From assembly GCF_019431455.1 (NCBI RefSeq), contig NZ_JAHYSR010000003.1:1-64000 (forward strand): a stretch of 64,000 nt of DNA, read 5' to 3'. Below, one piece after another: positions 53,831-62,130 of the stretch. The notes under the pieces were generated by a model, which made no database searches, was not told the DNA's origin, and saw only the letters and a program-made list of their open reading frames with translations. Numbering within the stretch: the stretch's first letter is position 1; each line of letters starts with the position of its first letter. Both the position numbers and the translations under genes were made by a program. The stretch is from Paracoccus bogoriensis (lineage in GTDB: Bacteria > Pseudomonadota > Alphaproteobacteria > Rhodobacterales > Rhodobacteraceae).

Positions 53831-54706
53831 TTGACGCCCGCGATCCCGAAGGACCAGATGCCCGCCAAGGTTCCCTATCTGCGCCCGGTCGATGACCCGC
53901 CCGCCCAGGCTGGGCTGGACCTGCCCGCGCCGGACGCGGACAGCGTTGCCCGCCGCCGCGCCGAAGAGGCGCTGATTGTCGATGTGGATGGCTATGAAGG
54001 TCCGCTGGACCTGCTGCTGACGCTGGCGCGCACGCAGAAGGTGGACCTGTTGAAGATCAGCGTTCGCGACCTGGCCGAACAATATCTGGCCTTTGTCGAA
54101 CAAGCCCGCGCGTTGCGGATCGAACTGGCCGCCGATTATCTGGTCATGGCGGCTTGGCTGGCCTTTCTGAAATCGCGGCTGCTTCTGCCGCCCGATCCGC
54201 AGGCCGAGGGCCCCTCGGCCGAGGATATGGCCGCGCATCTGGCCTTTCAACTGGAACGCCTGGACGCGATGCGGCAGGCGGCGGCGCAATTGATGGCGCG
54301 CGACCGATTGGGCATCTCGCGGTTCGCGCGGGGCGCGCCGGATGCGGTCGTCCGCACGCGACGGACCGAATGGCAGGTCAGCCTGATCGACCTGATGCGC
54401 GCCTATGCACGGTTGAAGACGCGCGACGAATTCCGCCCCTTTGCCTTTGACCGCAAGGATGTGTTCACGATGGAACAGGCCCTGGACCGGATGCGGGCGC
54501 TGATCGGCTTTGCTGGCGATTGGACGGACCTGTCGGTCTTTCTGCCCGAGGGCTGGTCGGACGACCCCGCCCGCCGCCGCAGCGCGACGGCGGCGACCTT
54601 TGCCGCCTCGCTAGAGCTTGCGCGGCAGGGCCGGCTGGAGATACGGCAGGCCGAGACCTTCGCGCCCATATCCTATCGCCAGAGACAAGATGACCACCGC
54701 GCCTGA
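53831..54706 (+). CDS. scpA: Segregation and condensation protein A
   Basis: Kleisin subunit bridging SMC and ScpB; 291 aa. The kleisin core starts at VDGYEGPLDLLLTLARTQKV and continues DLAEQYLAFVEQARALRIEL and DYLVMAAWLAFLKSRLLLPP. TTG 53831 has an AAGG at 8-nt spacing. ATG 53858 with AAGGA is an equally good start and would drop nine residues. It overlaps scpB by 17 bp. Confidence 0.94.
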   Translation: MTPAIPKDQMPAKVPYLRPVDDPPAQAGLDLPAPDADSVARRRAEEALIVDVDGYEGPLDLLLTLARTQKVDLLKISVRDLAEQYLAFVEQARALRIELAADYLVMAAWLAFLKSRLLLPPDPQAEGPSAEDMAAHLAFQLERLDAMRQAAAQLMARDRLGISRFARGAPDAVVRTRRTEWQVSLIDLMRAYARLKTRDEFRPFAFDRKDVFTMEQALDRMRALIGFAGDWTDLSVFLPEGWSDDPARRRSATAATFAASLELARQGRLEIRQAETFAPISYRQRQDDHRA

Positions 54707-55388
54707 CCCTGCACCGGATTTTCCGCCCCCGCCGCTGGATCAGCAGGAACGCATGGTCGAGGCGATCCTGTTTGCCGCGACCGCGCCGCTGAGCCTGCGC
54801 GATCTGGCCGACCGGATGCCCGTGGGCTGCGACCCGGCCGAGGCTGTAGCCGCCTTGCGACGCCGCTATCAAGGGCGGGGTGTCACCCTCGAACAGGTGG
54901 GTCAGGGCTATGCCTTTCGCACGGCGGCGGACCTGTCCTTTCTGATGCAGGCCGAGACCGTCGAAAGCCGCCGCCTGTCGCGCGCCGCGATCGAGACCCT
55001 TGCCATCATCGCCTATCACCAACCCGTCACGCGCACCGAGATCGAGGAAATCCGCGGCGTCGCCGTCAGCCGTGGCACTCTGGACCAGCTGATCGAGATG
55101 GAATGGGTCCGCATGGGCCGCCGCCGCATGACGCCGGGCCGCCCCGCCACCTTTGTCGTGACCGAGGCGTTTCTGGACCATTTCGGCCTGGAATCCCCGC
55201 GCGATCTGCCCGGTCTGGCCGAATTGCGGGCAGCGGGCCTGCTGGAATCGCGCCTGCCCGGCGAAGGTCTGGGCCTGCCTCTTGCGTCCGAGGATGCGGA
55301 CGACGATATTCCCTCTGTGGTCTCCGCCGATCTGTTCGAGGACGACCACGACCCAACCGCCTGGCCCGCCGAAGAGGATCAGCCATGA
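54690..55388 (+). CDS. scpB: Segregation and condensation protein B
   Basis: Winged-helix partner of ScpA and SMC, 232 aa. It has ERMVEAILFAATAPLSLRDL, ETLAIIAYHQPVTRTEIEEI and RGVAVSRGTLDQLIEM. It extends into an acidic C-terminal tail (EDADDDIP, EDDHD, EED). It starts within scpA and overlaps the following small orf by 4 bp. Confidence 0.95.
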   Translation: MTTAPDPAPDFPPPPLDQQERMVEAILFAATAPLSLRDLADRMPVGCDPAEAVAALRRRYQGRGVTLEQVGQGYAFRTAADLSFLMQAETVESRRLSRAAIETLAIIAYHQPVTRTEIEEIRGVAVSRGTLDQLIEMEWVRMGRRRMTPGRPATFVVTEAFLDHFGLESPRDLPGLAELRAAGLLESRLPGEGLGLPLASEDADDDIPSVVSADLFEDDHDPTAWPAEEDQP

Positions 55389-55594
55389 ACATGAACCAGA
55401 TCATCAACATGTTCACCCGCCTCGTGATGCGGCGCGCGATGAACTGGGGAATCAACAAGGGCATGGACCAGCTGTCCCGCCGGGGGCAGACCGGCGGCCA
55501 GCCGGATGACGGCCAGCCGCGTCCGCGCCAGGACAAGCAGACCCGCGACATGGCCAGGAAGATGCGGACGCTTGGCCGCATGACGCGGCGCTAG
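55385..55594 (+). CDS. Small basic protein coupled to scpB, function unknown
   Basis: A 69-aa, very basic protein: MNMNQIINMFTRLVMRRAMN, then QLSRRGQTGGQPDDGQPRPR and a KMRTLGRMTRR end. The first 30 residues could form an amphipathic helix. The ATG overlaps the scpB stop (ATGA), so it is translationally coupled. No motif links it to SMC function; membrane-surface or nucleic-acid binding is only a compositional guess. Confidence 0.7.
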   Translation: MNMNQIINMFTRLVMRRAMNWGINKGMDQLSRRGQTGGQPDDGQPRPRQDKQTRDMARKMRTLGRMTRR

Positions 55595-55634
55595 GGTCGT
55601 TCCCTTTCCCGTGCGCCCGCGCTAGGGCTGCGCG

Positions 55635-56741
55635 ATGGAACAGCAGAATTTCGACATCTTTCTGGTCGCGACACCCGGCCTTGAGGCGCCTCTGGCCGCC
55701 GAGGCCGCCGCTTTGGGCTGGACGCCCGTCACGCAGCCTGGTGGCGTGACGATCAGCGGCGGTTGGCCGGATGTCTGGCGCGCGAATCTGTGGCTGCGCG
55801 GCGCGACGCGCGTTCTGGCGCGGGTGGGCGGGTTTCGCGCCATGCATCTGGCGCAGCTGGACAAGCGCGCGCGCAAGTTTCCCTGGGCCTCGATCCTGCG
55901 CCCCGACCTGCCGGTAAAGGTCGAAACGACCTGCCGCGCCTCGCGCATCTATCACGCGGGCGCGGCCACGCAGCGCATTGCGCGGGCGATTGGCGAAACA
56001 CTTGGCGTTCCCGTGACCGATGATGCGCCCGTGACGCTGAAGGCCCGGATCGAGGATGATCTGGTCACGTTCAGCGTCGATACGACCGGCGAATCGCTGC
56101 ACAAGCGCGGCTACAAGCAGGCCGTCGCCAAGGCCCCCCTGCGCGAGACCATGGCCGCGATGTTCCTGCGCGAGATGGGTTACGATGGCAGCCAGCCGGT
56201 GCTGGACCCGATGTGCGGCTCTGGCACCTTCCCGATCGAGGCCGCCGAGATCGCGCTTGGCCTTGCGCCCGGCCGCAGCCGCGACTTCGCCTTTCAGCAG
56301 CTTGCCAGCTTCGATCCCGCCGCATGGGAGGCGCTGCGCCAGCCGCGCGCCTTGCGCGCCGTGCCGGTGCAGTTCTTCGGCAGCGACCGTGATCCGGGCG
56401 CGATCCGCATGAGCATCGCCAATGCCGAACGCGCCGGAGTGGCAGGCGTCACGCGGTTCGCGGTCTCGGCCATCGCGGATCTCGAGGCGCCCGATTGCGC
56501 GCCGGGCCTGATCATGCTGAACCCGCCTTACGGGACGCGGATCGGCAACAAGGGCCCTCTGTTCGGGCTGCACGCGCAGATGGGCGAACGGTTCCGCAGC
56601 CGCTTTGCCGGCTGGCGCGTCGGCATGGTCACGACCGAGGCCGGTCTGGCCCGCGCCACCGGCCTGCCCTGGCAGGAACCCGGACCCATCGTCGCCCATG
56701 GCGGGCTGAAGGTGCGGCTGTGGCGGACCGGGCCGCTTTAA
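55635..56741 (+). CDS. THUMP-domain class I RNA methyltransferase (RlmL/TrmN-like)
   Basis: A 368-aa protein. The N-terminal THUMP-like domain (about 50-155) is followed by a Rossmann methyltransferase with DPMCGSGTFPIEAA (SAM motif) and the catalytic LNPPYGTRIG (NPPY, typical of N2-G or N6-A methylation). Its E. coli relative RlmL modifies G2445 of 23S rRNA; the exact target here is not determinable. Its TAA stop and the convergent dcd TAA share the palindrome TTAA. Confidence 0.9.
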   Translation: MEQQNFDIFLVATPGLEAPLAAEAAALGWTPVTQPGGVTISGGWPDVWRANLWLRGATRVLARVGGFRAMHLAQLDKRARKFPWASILRPDLPVKVETTCRASRIYHAGAATQRIARAIGETLGVPVTDDAPVTLKARIEDDLVTFSVDTTGESLHKRGYKQAVAKAPLRETMAAMFLREMGYDGSQPVLDPMCGSGTFPIEAAEIALGLAPGRSRDFAFQQLASFDPAAWEALRQPRALRAVPVQFFGSDRDPGAIRMSIANAERAGVAGVTRFAVSAIADLEAPDCAPGLIMLNPPYGTRIGNKGPLFGLHAQMGERFRSRFAGWRVGMVTTEAGLARATGLPWQEPGPIVAHGGLKVRLWRTGPL

Positions 56742-57808
56742 CGGAACTGCTTGGCGAGCTTCAGCCCCTGCCCCTGATAGTTCGACGCGATGTCCTGCCC
56801 ATAGAGCCGTTCGGGCCTCGCGCGCATCCGCTCATAGACCAGTCGGCCCACGACCTGCCCGTGCTCCAGCACGAAGGGCGCCTCGTGGCAGCGCACTTCC
56901 AGCACGCCGCGCGCGCCCGCACCCTGCGTGCCGATGCCGAAGCCCGGATCGAAGAAGCCCGCGTAATGGACGCGAAACTCGCCCACCATCGCCAGATAGG
57001 GCGCCATCTCGGCGGCGTAATCGGCGGGGATCGCCACCGATTCGCGGCTGACCAGGATGTAGAAGGCGCCCGGATCCAGGATCAGCCGCCCCTCGGTCGA
57101 ACGCAGCTCGTCCCAGAAATCGCGCGCCGCATAGGCCCCGATCCGGTCGAGGTCGATCACCCCGCTATGGGGCCGCGCGCGGTAGCCGACCAGATCGCCC
57201 GTCTTGGGACGCAGATCGACCGAAAAGCCCAGGCCCTGGTCGATCAGCGCGGGCGCCCCCCCGACCAGGGGCGTCTCTTGGTGCAGAGCGGCCAGCGCGG
57301 CATCGTCCAGAACCGCCTGCCCCCTGCGCAAGCGCAGCTGATTCAGGCGCATCCCGGGACGCACCAGAACGGAAAAGCTGCGCGGGCAGATTTCGGCATA
57401 AAGAGGGCCGTCATAGCCCTCGGGCAGGCGGTCGAACTCGGTCCCGTCATCGGTCACCAGCCGCGTCAGCAGGTCCAGCCGCCCCGTCGAGGATTTGGCA
57501 TTGGCCACAGCCGAGATGCCGCGCGGCAGACGCAGGCGCTCCATCAGCGGAATCAGATAGACGCAGCCGCGTTCCAGCACCGCGCCCTGCGTCAGGTCCA
57601 TCTGGTGCATCCGGAAATCGTCCAGCCTGTCGGCCACGCGCCGGCCCTTGCCCGCCAGAAAGCTGGCGCGCAGACGATAGGCGACAGTGCCAAGGCGCAG
57701 GTCCAAACTGGCAGGCTGGATCTGATCGGGGATCACCGGCAGGTCGGCGGAAATCTCGCCCGAGGCGATCAGGGCGCGGATGTCGAAATCGGGCAGCACG
57801 CCGTTCAT
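56738..57808 (-). CDS. dcd: 2'-deoxycytidine 5'-triphosphate deaminase, two-domain form
   Basis: A 356-aa protein, about twice the 190-aa E. coli Dcd. Two dUTPase-like halves are visible: the first has IQPASLDLRLGTVAYRLR and AVANAKSSTGRLDLLTRLVT, the second DPGAFYILVSRESVAIPADY and VGEFRVHYAGFFDPGFGIG. It makes dUTP from dCTP for dTMP synthesis. The fused form is known from alphaproteobacteria. It overlaps tail-to-tail with the methyltransferase gene. Confidence 0.88.
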   Translation of the reverse strand: MNGVLPDFDIRALIASGEISADLPVIPDQIQPASLDLRLGTVAYRLRASFLAGKGRRVADRLDDFRMHQMDLTQGAVLERGCVYLIPLMERLRLPRGISAVANAKSSTGRLDLLTRLVTDDGTEFDRLPEGYDGPLYAEICPRSFSVLVRPGMRLNQLRLRRGQAVLDDAALAALHQETPLVGGAPALIDQGLGFSVDLRPKTGDLVGYRARPHSGVIDLDRIGAYAARDFWDELRSTEGRLILDPGAFYILVSRESVAIPADYAAEMAPYLAMVGEFRVHYAGFFDPGFGIGTQGAGARGVLEVRCHEAPFVLEHGQVVGRLVYERMRARPERLYGQDIASNYQGQGLKLAKQFR

Positions 57809-57844
57809 GCCATGACCTTCGCGAGCAGGGGCCGGAAAAGGGAA

Positions 57845-57875
57845 ACGCCCATCCCCGGCCGGAGATGGGCGTTTT
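57845..57875 (-). terminator. Intrinsic terminator after tRNA-Pro
   Basis: A 9-bp stem ACGCCCATC/GATGGGCGT (57845-57853 / 57864-57872) with a GC-rich loop. T-runs flank both strands (TTTTC on +; GTTTCCCTTTTCC on minus). It lies just after the leftward tRNA-Pro gene and upstream of dcd. Confidence 0.75.
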
Positions 57876-57880
57876 CGGAA

Positions 57881-57958
57881 TGGTCGGGCCGGCGAGATTC
57901 GAACTCGCGGCCTTCCGCCCCCCAGACGGACGCGCTAACCAGGCTGCGCCACGGCCCG
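57881..57958 (-). tRNA. tRNA-Pro (anticodon GGG)
   Basis: The minus strand reads CGGGCCG TGGCGCAGCCTGGTTAGCG ... CCGTCTGGGGGGCGG ... GAGTTCGAATCTC GCCGGCCCG A CCA. The acceptor stem CGGGCCG/CGGCCCG, anticodon GGG in a CTGGGGG loop, T-loop TTCGAAT and encoded CCA are all present. Confidence 0.97.
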
Positions 57959-58035
57959 ACGCGCACCGTATAGAGCGTATTCAAGGGGCTGCACAAGGGC
58001 TGCGAAGCGGAAATCGTCACCAAATTGCAAAAGCC

Positions 58036-58590
58036 TCAGCAGGGGCGGGCAGGGATCAGCCTCAGACGCCCGGCCAGGGTCAGGACTGCGCGCAGCCGCG
58101 CTTGGGTCGGGGCGTGCCGCGCCAGCGTGCGGTTCAGCGCAACCAGGCAGGTCAGCCATTCGCCCTGCGGCAGCGAAGGCGCTATGGGTGCCGGGTCGGG
58201 TGCTGCCAGCCTGTCGAATAACGGCAGCAAGGGTTCGGGGCGGGTATCGCTCTCGGGGGGCATGGGGGGCGCCTGAGGTTCGGGGGCTGGGGGCGAGGCC
58301 CGGGAGGTGGCGTCCAGATGGGCCAGACCGCGCTGGCGCACGGCTTCGCCACGGTCAGCGGCAATCAGCTTGCGCGCGCCGCGAATCGTCAGCCCGTCAT
58401 CGCGCAGAAGCACCCGCAACCCCGCCGCCAGCCGCACGTCGTCGGGCCGGTAATAGCGCCGTCCATCGGGGCGCTTCATCGGCTTCAGCTGCGCGAATTG
58501 CGTTTCCCAATAGCGCAGCACATGGGGCGGAACGCCGATCAGGCTGGCGACCTCTCCGATCGACCTGAATGCGTCATCGCCCTTTTGCAT
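58036..58590 (-). CDS. MerR-family transcriptional regulator
   Basis: A 184-aa protein. The N-terminal MerR winged helix reads FRSIGEVASLIGVPPHVLRY, WETQFAQLKPMKRPDGRRYY. A Pro-rich linker (about 100-125) and a C-terminal helical domain follow, without metal-binding cysteines, except one at the terminal residue. Target unknown. It follows ihfA by 11 bp, an arrangement seen in the plsX-fabH-ihfA-merR block of relatives. Confidence 0.9.
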   Translation of the reverse strand: MQKGDDAFRSIGEVASLIGVPPHVLRYWETQFAQLKPMKRPDGRRYYRPDDVRLAAGLRVLLRDDGLTIRGARKLIAADRGEAVRQRGLAHLDATSRASPPAPEPQAPPMPPESDTRPEPLLPLFDRLAAPDPAPIAPSLPQGEWLTCLVALNRTLARHAPTQARLRAVLTLAGRLRLIPARPC

Positions 58591-58601
58591 GGCCCTTGGC
58601 G

Positions 58602-58910
58602 TCAGCCTTTGCGCTTGTTGCCGGCGGCAACGCGCTCCTTCATCAGATGCGAGGGACGGAAGGACAGCACGCGACGCGGCGTGATCGGCACTTCCTCGCC
58701 GGTCTTGGGATTGCGCCCGATCCGCTCGCTTTTCTCGCGCACCGAGAAAGTGCCGAAAGACGAGATCTTGACCTGTTGCCCTTCGACCAGAGCGTCCGAG
58801 ATATGGTTCAGAACGCTCTCGACCAGCTGCGCGGATTCGTGCCGCGACAGCCCCACATCGCGGAAAACCGCCTCGGCAAGGTCCATGCGGGTGAGTGTCT
58901 TGTCGCCCAT
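58602..58910 (-). CDS. ihfA: Integration host factor subunit alpha
   Basis: A 102-aa DNA-bending protein. It shows [20 protein letters not shown], the [19 protein letters not shown] core and the arm [20 protein letters not shown] with the intercalating proline. It pairs with IhfB. Upstream, instead of fabH, lies a TRAP transporter operon. Confidence 0.96.
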   Translation of the reverse strand: MGDKTLTRMDLAEAVFRDVGLSRHESAQLVESVLNHISDALVEGQQVKISSFGTFSVREKSERIGRNPKTGEEVPITPRRVLSFRPSHLMKERVAAGNKRKG

Positions 58911-58966
58911 GCTCGTTCCCCAATCGTCGTGGCAAGGATGGGCCTGTTTGCCCCGACTGTCAACGG

Positions 58967-58996
58967 ATCGGGCGGGGATATCGTTCCCCGCCCGAT
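58967..58996 (-). terminator. Strong 12-bp hairpin after dctP
   Basis: ATCGGGCGGGGA (58967-58978) and TCCCCGCCCGAT (58985-58996) pair perfectly with a 6-nt loop. It lies 22 bp after the dctP stop and before ihfA. A clear T-run is missing on the minus strand, so termination may be partial. It separates the TRAP operon from ihfA-merR. Confidence 0.6.
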
Positions 58997-59018
58997 ACTT
59001 GCGGGATGCACGTCCGGA

Positions 59019-60104
59019 TCAGCCGGCGCAGGCTTCGATCGTGGCCAGGTCCGGGCCGTCGGGCGTGCGACCCAAGTTGAACGGCGCCGAGGCATCGCGC
59101 CAGGTCGCGTAATCCTGCAGATACGAGATCATGCTGGCATAGACCCTGGCCGAATCGGGGTTCTCGCAGGCGACCTGCTCGATCGTTTCATTCGCCATTT
59201 CCTGGATGCGGGCCAGGGTCTCGTCGTCCAGACGGTTGATCTCGATCCCGGCTTCCTCGAACTGGCGATAGGCTTCGTTGGCGCGGCGCTCGGTGAAGGA
59301 CAGCGACCACAGAAGCGTGGCATCGGCGGCGATCTTCAGGCGCTCCTGCGTGGCCTCGTCCAGCGCATCCCAGGCATCCTTGTTGATCATCACCCCGAAG
59401 ACCGAGGCCGATTGGTGCCAGCCGGGTGTTGACCAGTAGCGGGTCACCTGATGGAAGCCGCCCGAGAAATCCACGTTCGGCGTCGAGAATTCTGCCCCGT
59501 CGATCACGCCGCGTTCCAGCGACTGGTAGATTTCGCCCCCGGCCATGCTGACCTGGTTGCCGCCCAGCTTTTCCAGCAGTCGCCCCTGTTCCAGACCCGA
59601 CAGGCGCAGGCGCAGGCCCTGCAGGTCGTCGATGGTGCGGATCGGCTGGCTGACGGTGCGGAAGCCCGATTCGTTGTTGGTCACGCCATAGGGCAGATAG
59701 ACCATGCCGAACTGGCCGTAGATCTCGTTATAGAGATCCGCACCGCCCCATTCCTTGATCCAGTTGACGTAATCCACCGCGTTGAACAGGCTGGCCGTCG
59801 TCGCCAGAGGCGAAAACGCGCTGTTGCGGCCCGCCCAGTAGCCGGGCCAGTCTGCGCCCGCCTGGATCGTGCCCGATTCGACCGCGCCAAAGACCTCGCC
59901 AGGCGGGACAAGGCTGCCGCCTTCGTAGAAGTCGATCGTCAGCGTGTCGCTATCGACCAGCTTGCCGACCATCTCGACCCAGTATTTGTCGATCTCGATC
60001 AGTTCGAGGCTCGAAGGCCAGGTCGAGGTCATTGTCCATGTGGTGGCCATCGCGGGCGTGGCCAATGTCAGCGCCAGGGCGGCGGTGGACAGCAATTTGG
60101 TCAT
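59019..60104 (-). CDS. dctP: TRAP transporter solute-binding protein (DctP-like)
   Basis: A 361-aa periplasmic protein with signal peptide (STAALALTLATPAMA) and mature start TTWTMTSTWPSSLELIE. It has GAVESGTIQAGADWPGYWAG, ARG-type ligand region LQGLRLRLSGLEQGRLLEKL, EIYQSLERGVIDGAEFSTPN and SASVFGVMINKDAWDAL. The ESGTIQAG and GYWAGRNSAFSPL patterns suggest the alpha-keto acid type TAXI/DctP7-like branch. The substrate is not certain. Last gene of the Q-M-P operon. Confidence 0.92.
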   Translation of the reverse strand: MTKLLSTAALALTLATPAMATTWTMTSTWPSSLELIEIDKYWVEMVGKLVDSDTLTIDFYEGGSLVPPGEVFGAVESGTIQAGADWPGYWAGRNSAFSPLATTASLFNAVDYVNWIKEWGGADLYNEIYGQFGMVYLPYGVTNNESGFRTVSQPIRTIDDLQGLRLRLSGLEQGRLLEKLGGNQVSMAGGEIYQSLERGVIDGAEFSTPNVDFSGGFHQVTRYWSTPGWHQSASVFGVMINKDAWDALDEATQERLKIAADATLLWSLSFTERRANEAYRQFEEAGIEINRLDDETLARIQEMANETIEQVACENPDSARVYASMISYLQDYATWRDASAPFNLGRTPDGPDLATIEACAG

Positions 60105-60132
60105 GTTTCAGAGCCTCCTCGTTGAAAAATCG

Positions 60133-61455
60133 TCAGCCATAGAGCGCGGCGGGCAGCCACGTCACCAGGGTCGGGAACAGGATCATCGCCGCGCACATCA
60201 GAAGCACCATCGCGATGAAGGGCAGAACGCCCAAGATGATCTCGCCTGTCTTGACCTCGGGCGGGGCGATGGCGCGCATGTAGAACAGCGCATAACCGAA
60301 GGGCGGCGACAGAAAGCTGGTCTGCAGCACGACCGCCATCAGCACCACGAACCACAGCGGGTCCACGCCCATTTCGTTCACCAGCGGCAGGAAGATCGGG
60401 AAGGACAAGAGCACGATCCCCGTCCAGTCGAGGAACATCCCCAGGATGAACACGACCAGCAGCATCACCGCGATCAGCGTATAGGGATCATCGGCCAGTC
60501 CGCGGATCAGATCCTGGCTGGCGCGCAGGCCGCCGGTGATGTTGAAGACCCCGGTAAAGGCCGTGGCGCCCACCACGATGAACAGGATCATGGCGCTGGT
60601 GCGGCCCGTTTCCAGCAGCGCGGAATAGAAGCTTGCCCACCGGAAGCGCCCGCGTGCGATCACGATCAACAGTGCCAGAGCGGCGCCGATGGCGCTGGCC
60701 TCGGTCGCAGTGGCGATCCCCGCCAGAAGCGAGCCCAGGATGCCCAGGATCAGGACCAGCGGCGGCACGGCCTCGATCAGCAGCAGCTTCCACATTGCGG
60801 CGCGCGACAGGGCCTCTTCCTCTCGGACAGGGGGCGCCCAGTCCGGGCGGATGCGGGCGACCACGGCGACATAGATCGCGTAGAGCGCGCCCAGCAGCAG
60901 CCCCGGCACCATCGCGCCGGCGAAAAGCTGACCTACCGAAAGCCCCGGCGCATAGGACGCCATCAGGATCAGCATGATCGAGGGAGGGATCAGAATGCCG
61001 AGGCAGCCCGAGGCCCCGATCAGCCCCGTCGCCAGCCGCCGGTCATAGCCGTATTGCAGCATCGGGCGCAGCGCCATCACGCCCATCACCGTGATCGAGG
61101 CGCCGATGATGCCCGTCGTCGCGGCCAGCAGGATCGAGATGAACACGACCGCCAGGCCCAGCCCGCCCTTGACCCGCGCCATCAGATGGCGCAGCGCCTC
61201 GAACATCCGGTCGGTCACGCCGCTATCGGACAGGAACCGCGCCATCAGCACGAAAAGCGGAATGGCGATCAGCACATAATTGTCCAGCACGTCGCCGAAA
61301 ACGCGGCTGATGACGATGTTCAGCACCTGCGGACGATCCGCGATGAAGGCGCCCAGAACGGCCGTGCCGCCCAGCACCAGCGCCAGCGGATGGCCCATGA
61401 ACAAGCCCAGCAGCAGCAGGCCCGACATCACCAGCGCGATCATTTCACCGGACAT
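60133..61455 (-). CDS. dctM: TRAP transporter large permease
   Basis: A 440-aa integral membrane protein with about 12 helices. DctM signatures: GLLLLGLFMGHPLALVLGGT, GASGCLGILIPPSIMLILMA and FLSPPFGYALFYMRAIAPPE. It moves solute with Na+ or H+ together with DctQ. ATG 61455 has GGAG at 7-nt spacing and overlaps dctQ by 11 bp; ATG 61443 is possible but lacks a ribosome site. Confidence 0.94.
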   Translation of the reverse strand: MSGEMIALVMSGLLLLGLFMGHPLALVLGGTAVLGAFIADRPQVLNIVISRVFGDVLDNYVLIAIPLFVLMARFLSDSGVTDRMFEALRHLMARVKGGLGLAVVFISILLAATTGIIGASITVMGVMALRPMLQYGYDRRLATGLIGASGCLGILIPPSIMLILMASYAPGLSVGQLFAGAMVPGLLLGALYAIYVAVVARIRPDWAPPVREEEALSRAAMWKLLLIEAVPPLVLILGILGSLLAGIATATEASAIGAALALLIVIARGRFRWASFYSALLETGRTSAMILFIVVGATAFTGVFNITGGLRASQDLIRGLADDPYTLIAVMLLVVFILGMFLDWTGIVLLSFPIFLPLVNEMGVDPLWFVVLMAVVLQTSFLSPPFGYALFYMRAIAPPEVKTGEIILGVLPFIAMVLLMCAAMILFPTLVTWLPAALYG

Positions 61456-61960
61456 CGACGGGCTCCTGGATATGGGGGGCACGGTTCAGCAGCAGCTTCA
61501 GCACCTCGCTGACGCCCTGTACCAGCAGCAGGCAGGCAGCAACGAACATCGCCATCTTCAGTGGATAGACAGGCAGCTGCATCGCGCCCACGGTCATCTC
61601 GCCCTGCCGCCACGAGGTCATGGCAAAGTTGTAGCTGCGGGTGGTGAAGATCCACGCGAAGGGGAAGAAAAAGACCACATAGCCCGCCACCTCGACCCAG
61701 CGACGCAGGCTCGGGCGCATCCGTGCGGTCAGCAGATCGACCCGCACATGCGCCTGGTGGCGCAGCGCATAGCCGCCCAGCATGATGAAATAGAAGCCGT
61801 AAAGCTGCTTGGTGACGTCAAAGGCCCACCGCGTCGGCTGGCCCATCGCATAGCGCATGAAGACGTCGTAGATGATGATCCCGGCGAAAACGATCGCGAC
61901 GACCGAAACGATGCGGCCGACAAGCTCGTTCACCCCGTCGATCAGACGGATGAGCGGCAT
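61445..61960 (-). CDS. dctQ: TRAP transporter small permease
   Basis: A 171-aa four-helix membrane protein. It has VGRIVSVVAIVFAGIIIYDV, MRYAMGQPTRWAFDVTKQLY and YALRHQAHVRVDLLTARM, all typical of DctQ. ATG 61960 follows a GGAGG ribosome site. First gene of the operon; its promoter should lie in the roughly 170 bp to fabH. Confidence 0.93.
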   Translation of the reverse strand: MPLIRLIDGVNELVGRIVSVVAIVFAGIIIYDVFMRYAMGQPTRWAFDVTKQLYGFYFIMLGGYALRHQAHVRVDLLTARMRPSLRRWVEVAGYVVFFFPFAWIFTTRSYNFAMTSWRQGEMTVGAMQLPVYPLKMAMFVAACLLLVQGVSEVLKLLLNRAPHIQEPVDVR

Positions 61961-62130
61961 GTTTATGAAACCTCCCCACGTCGGCGGATGCCTTATGCTG
62001 CATCTGCACAAACCGGAGTGTTCAAAAGCCCGCGCACCGTGTCAACCGTCGTAAGTGCCGTTGCGGCAAATTTTACCATGACGTAACGGAAATTGCCGAA
62101 AAATGCAGGATTCTCTGCGAGGTTGTGCGC

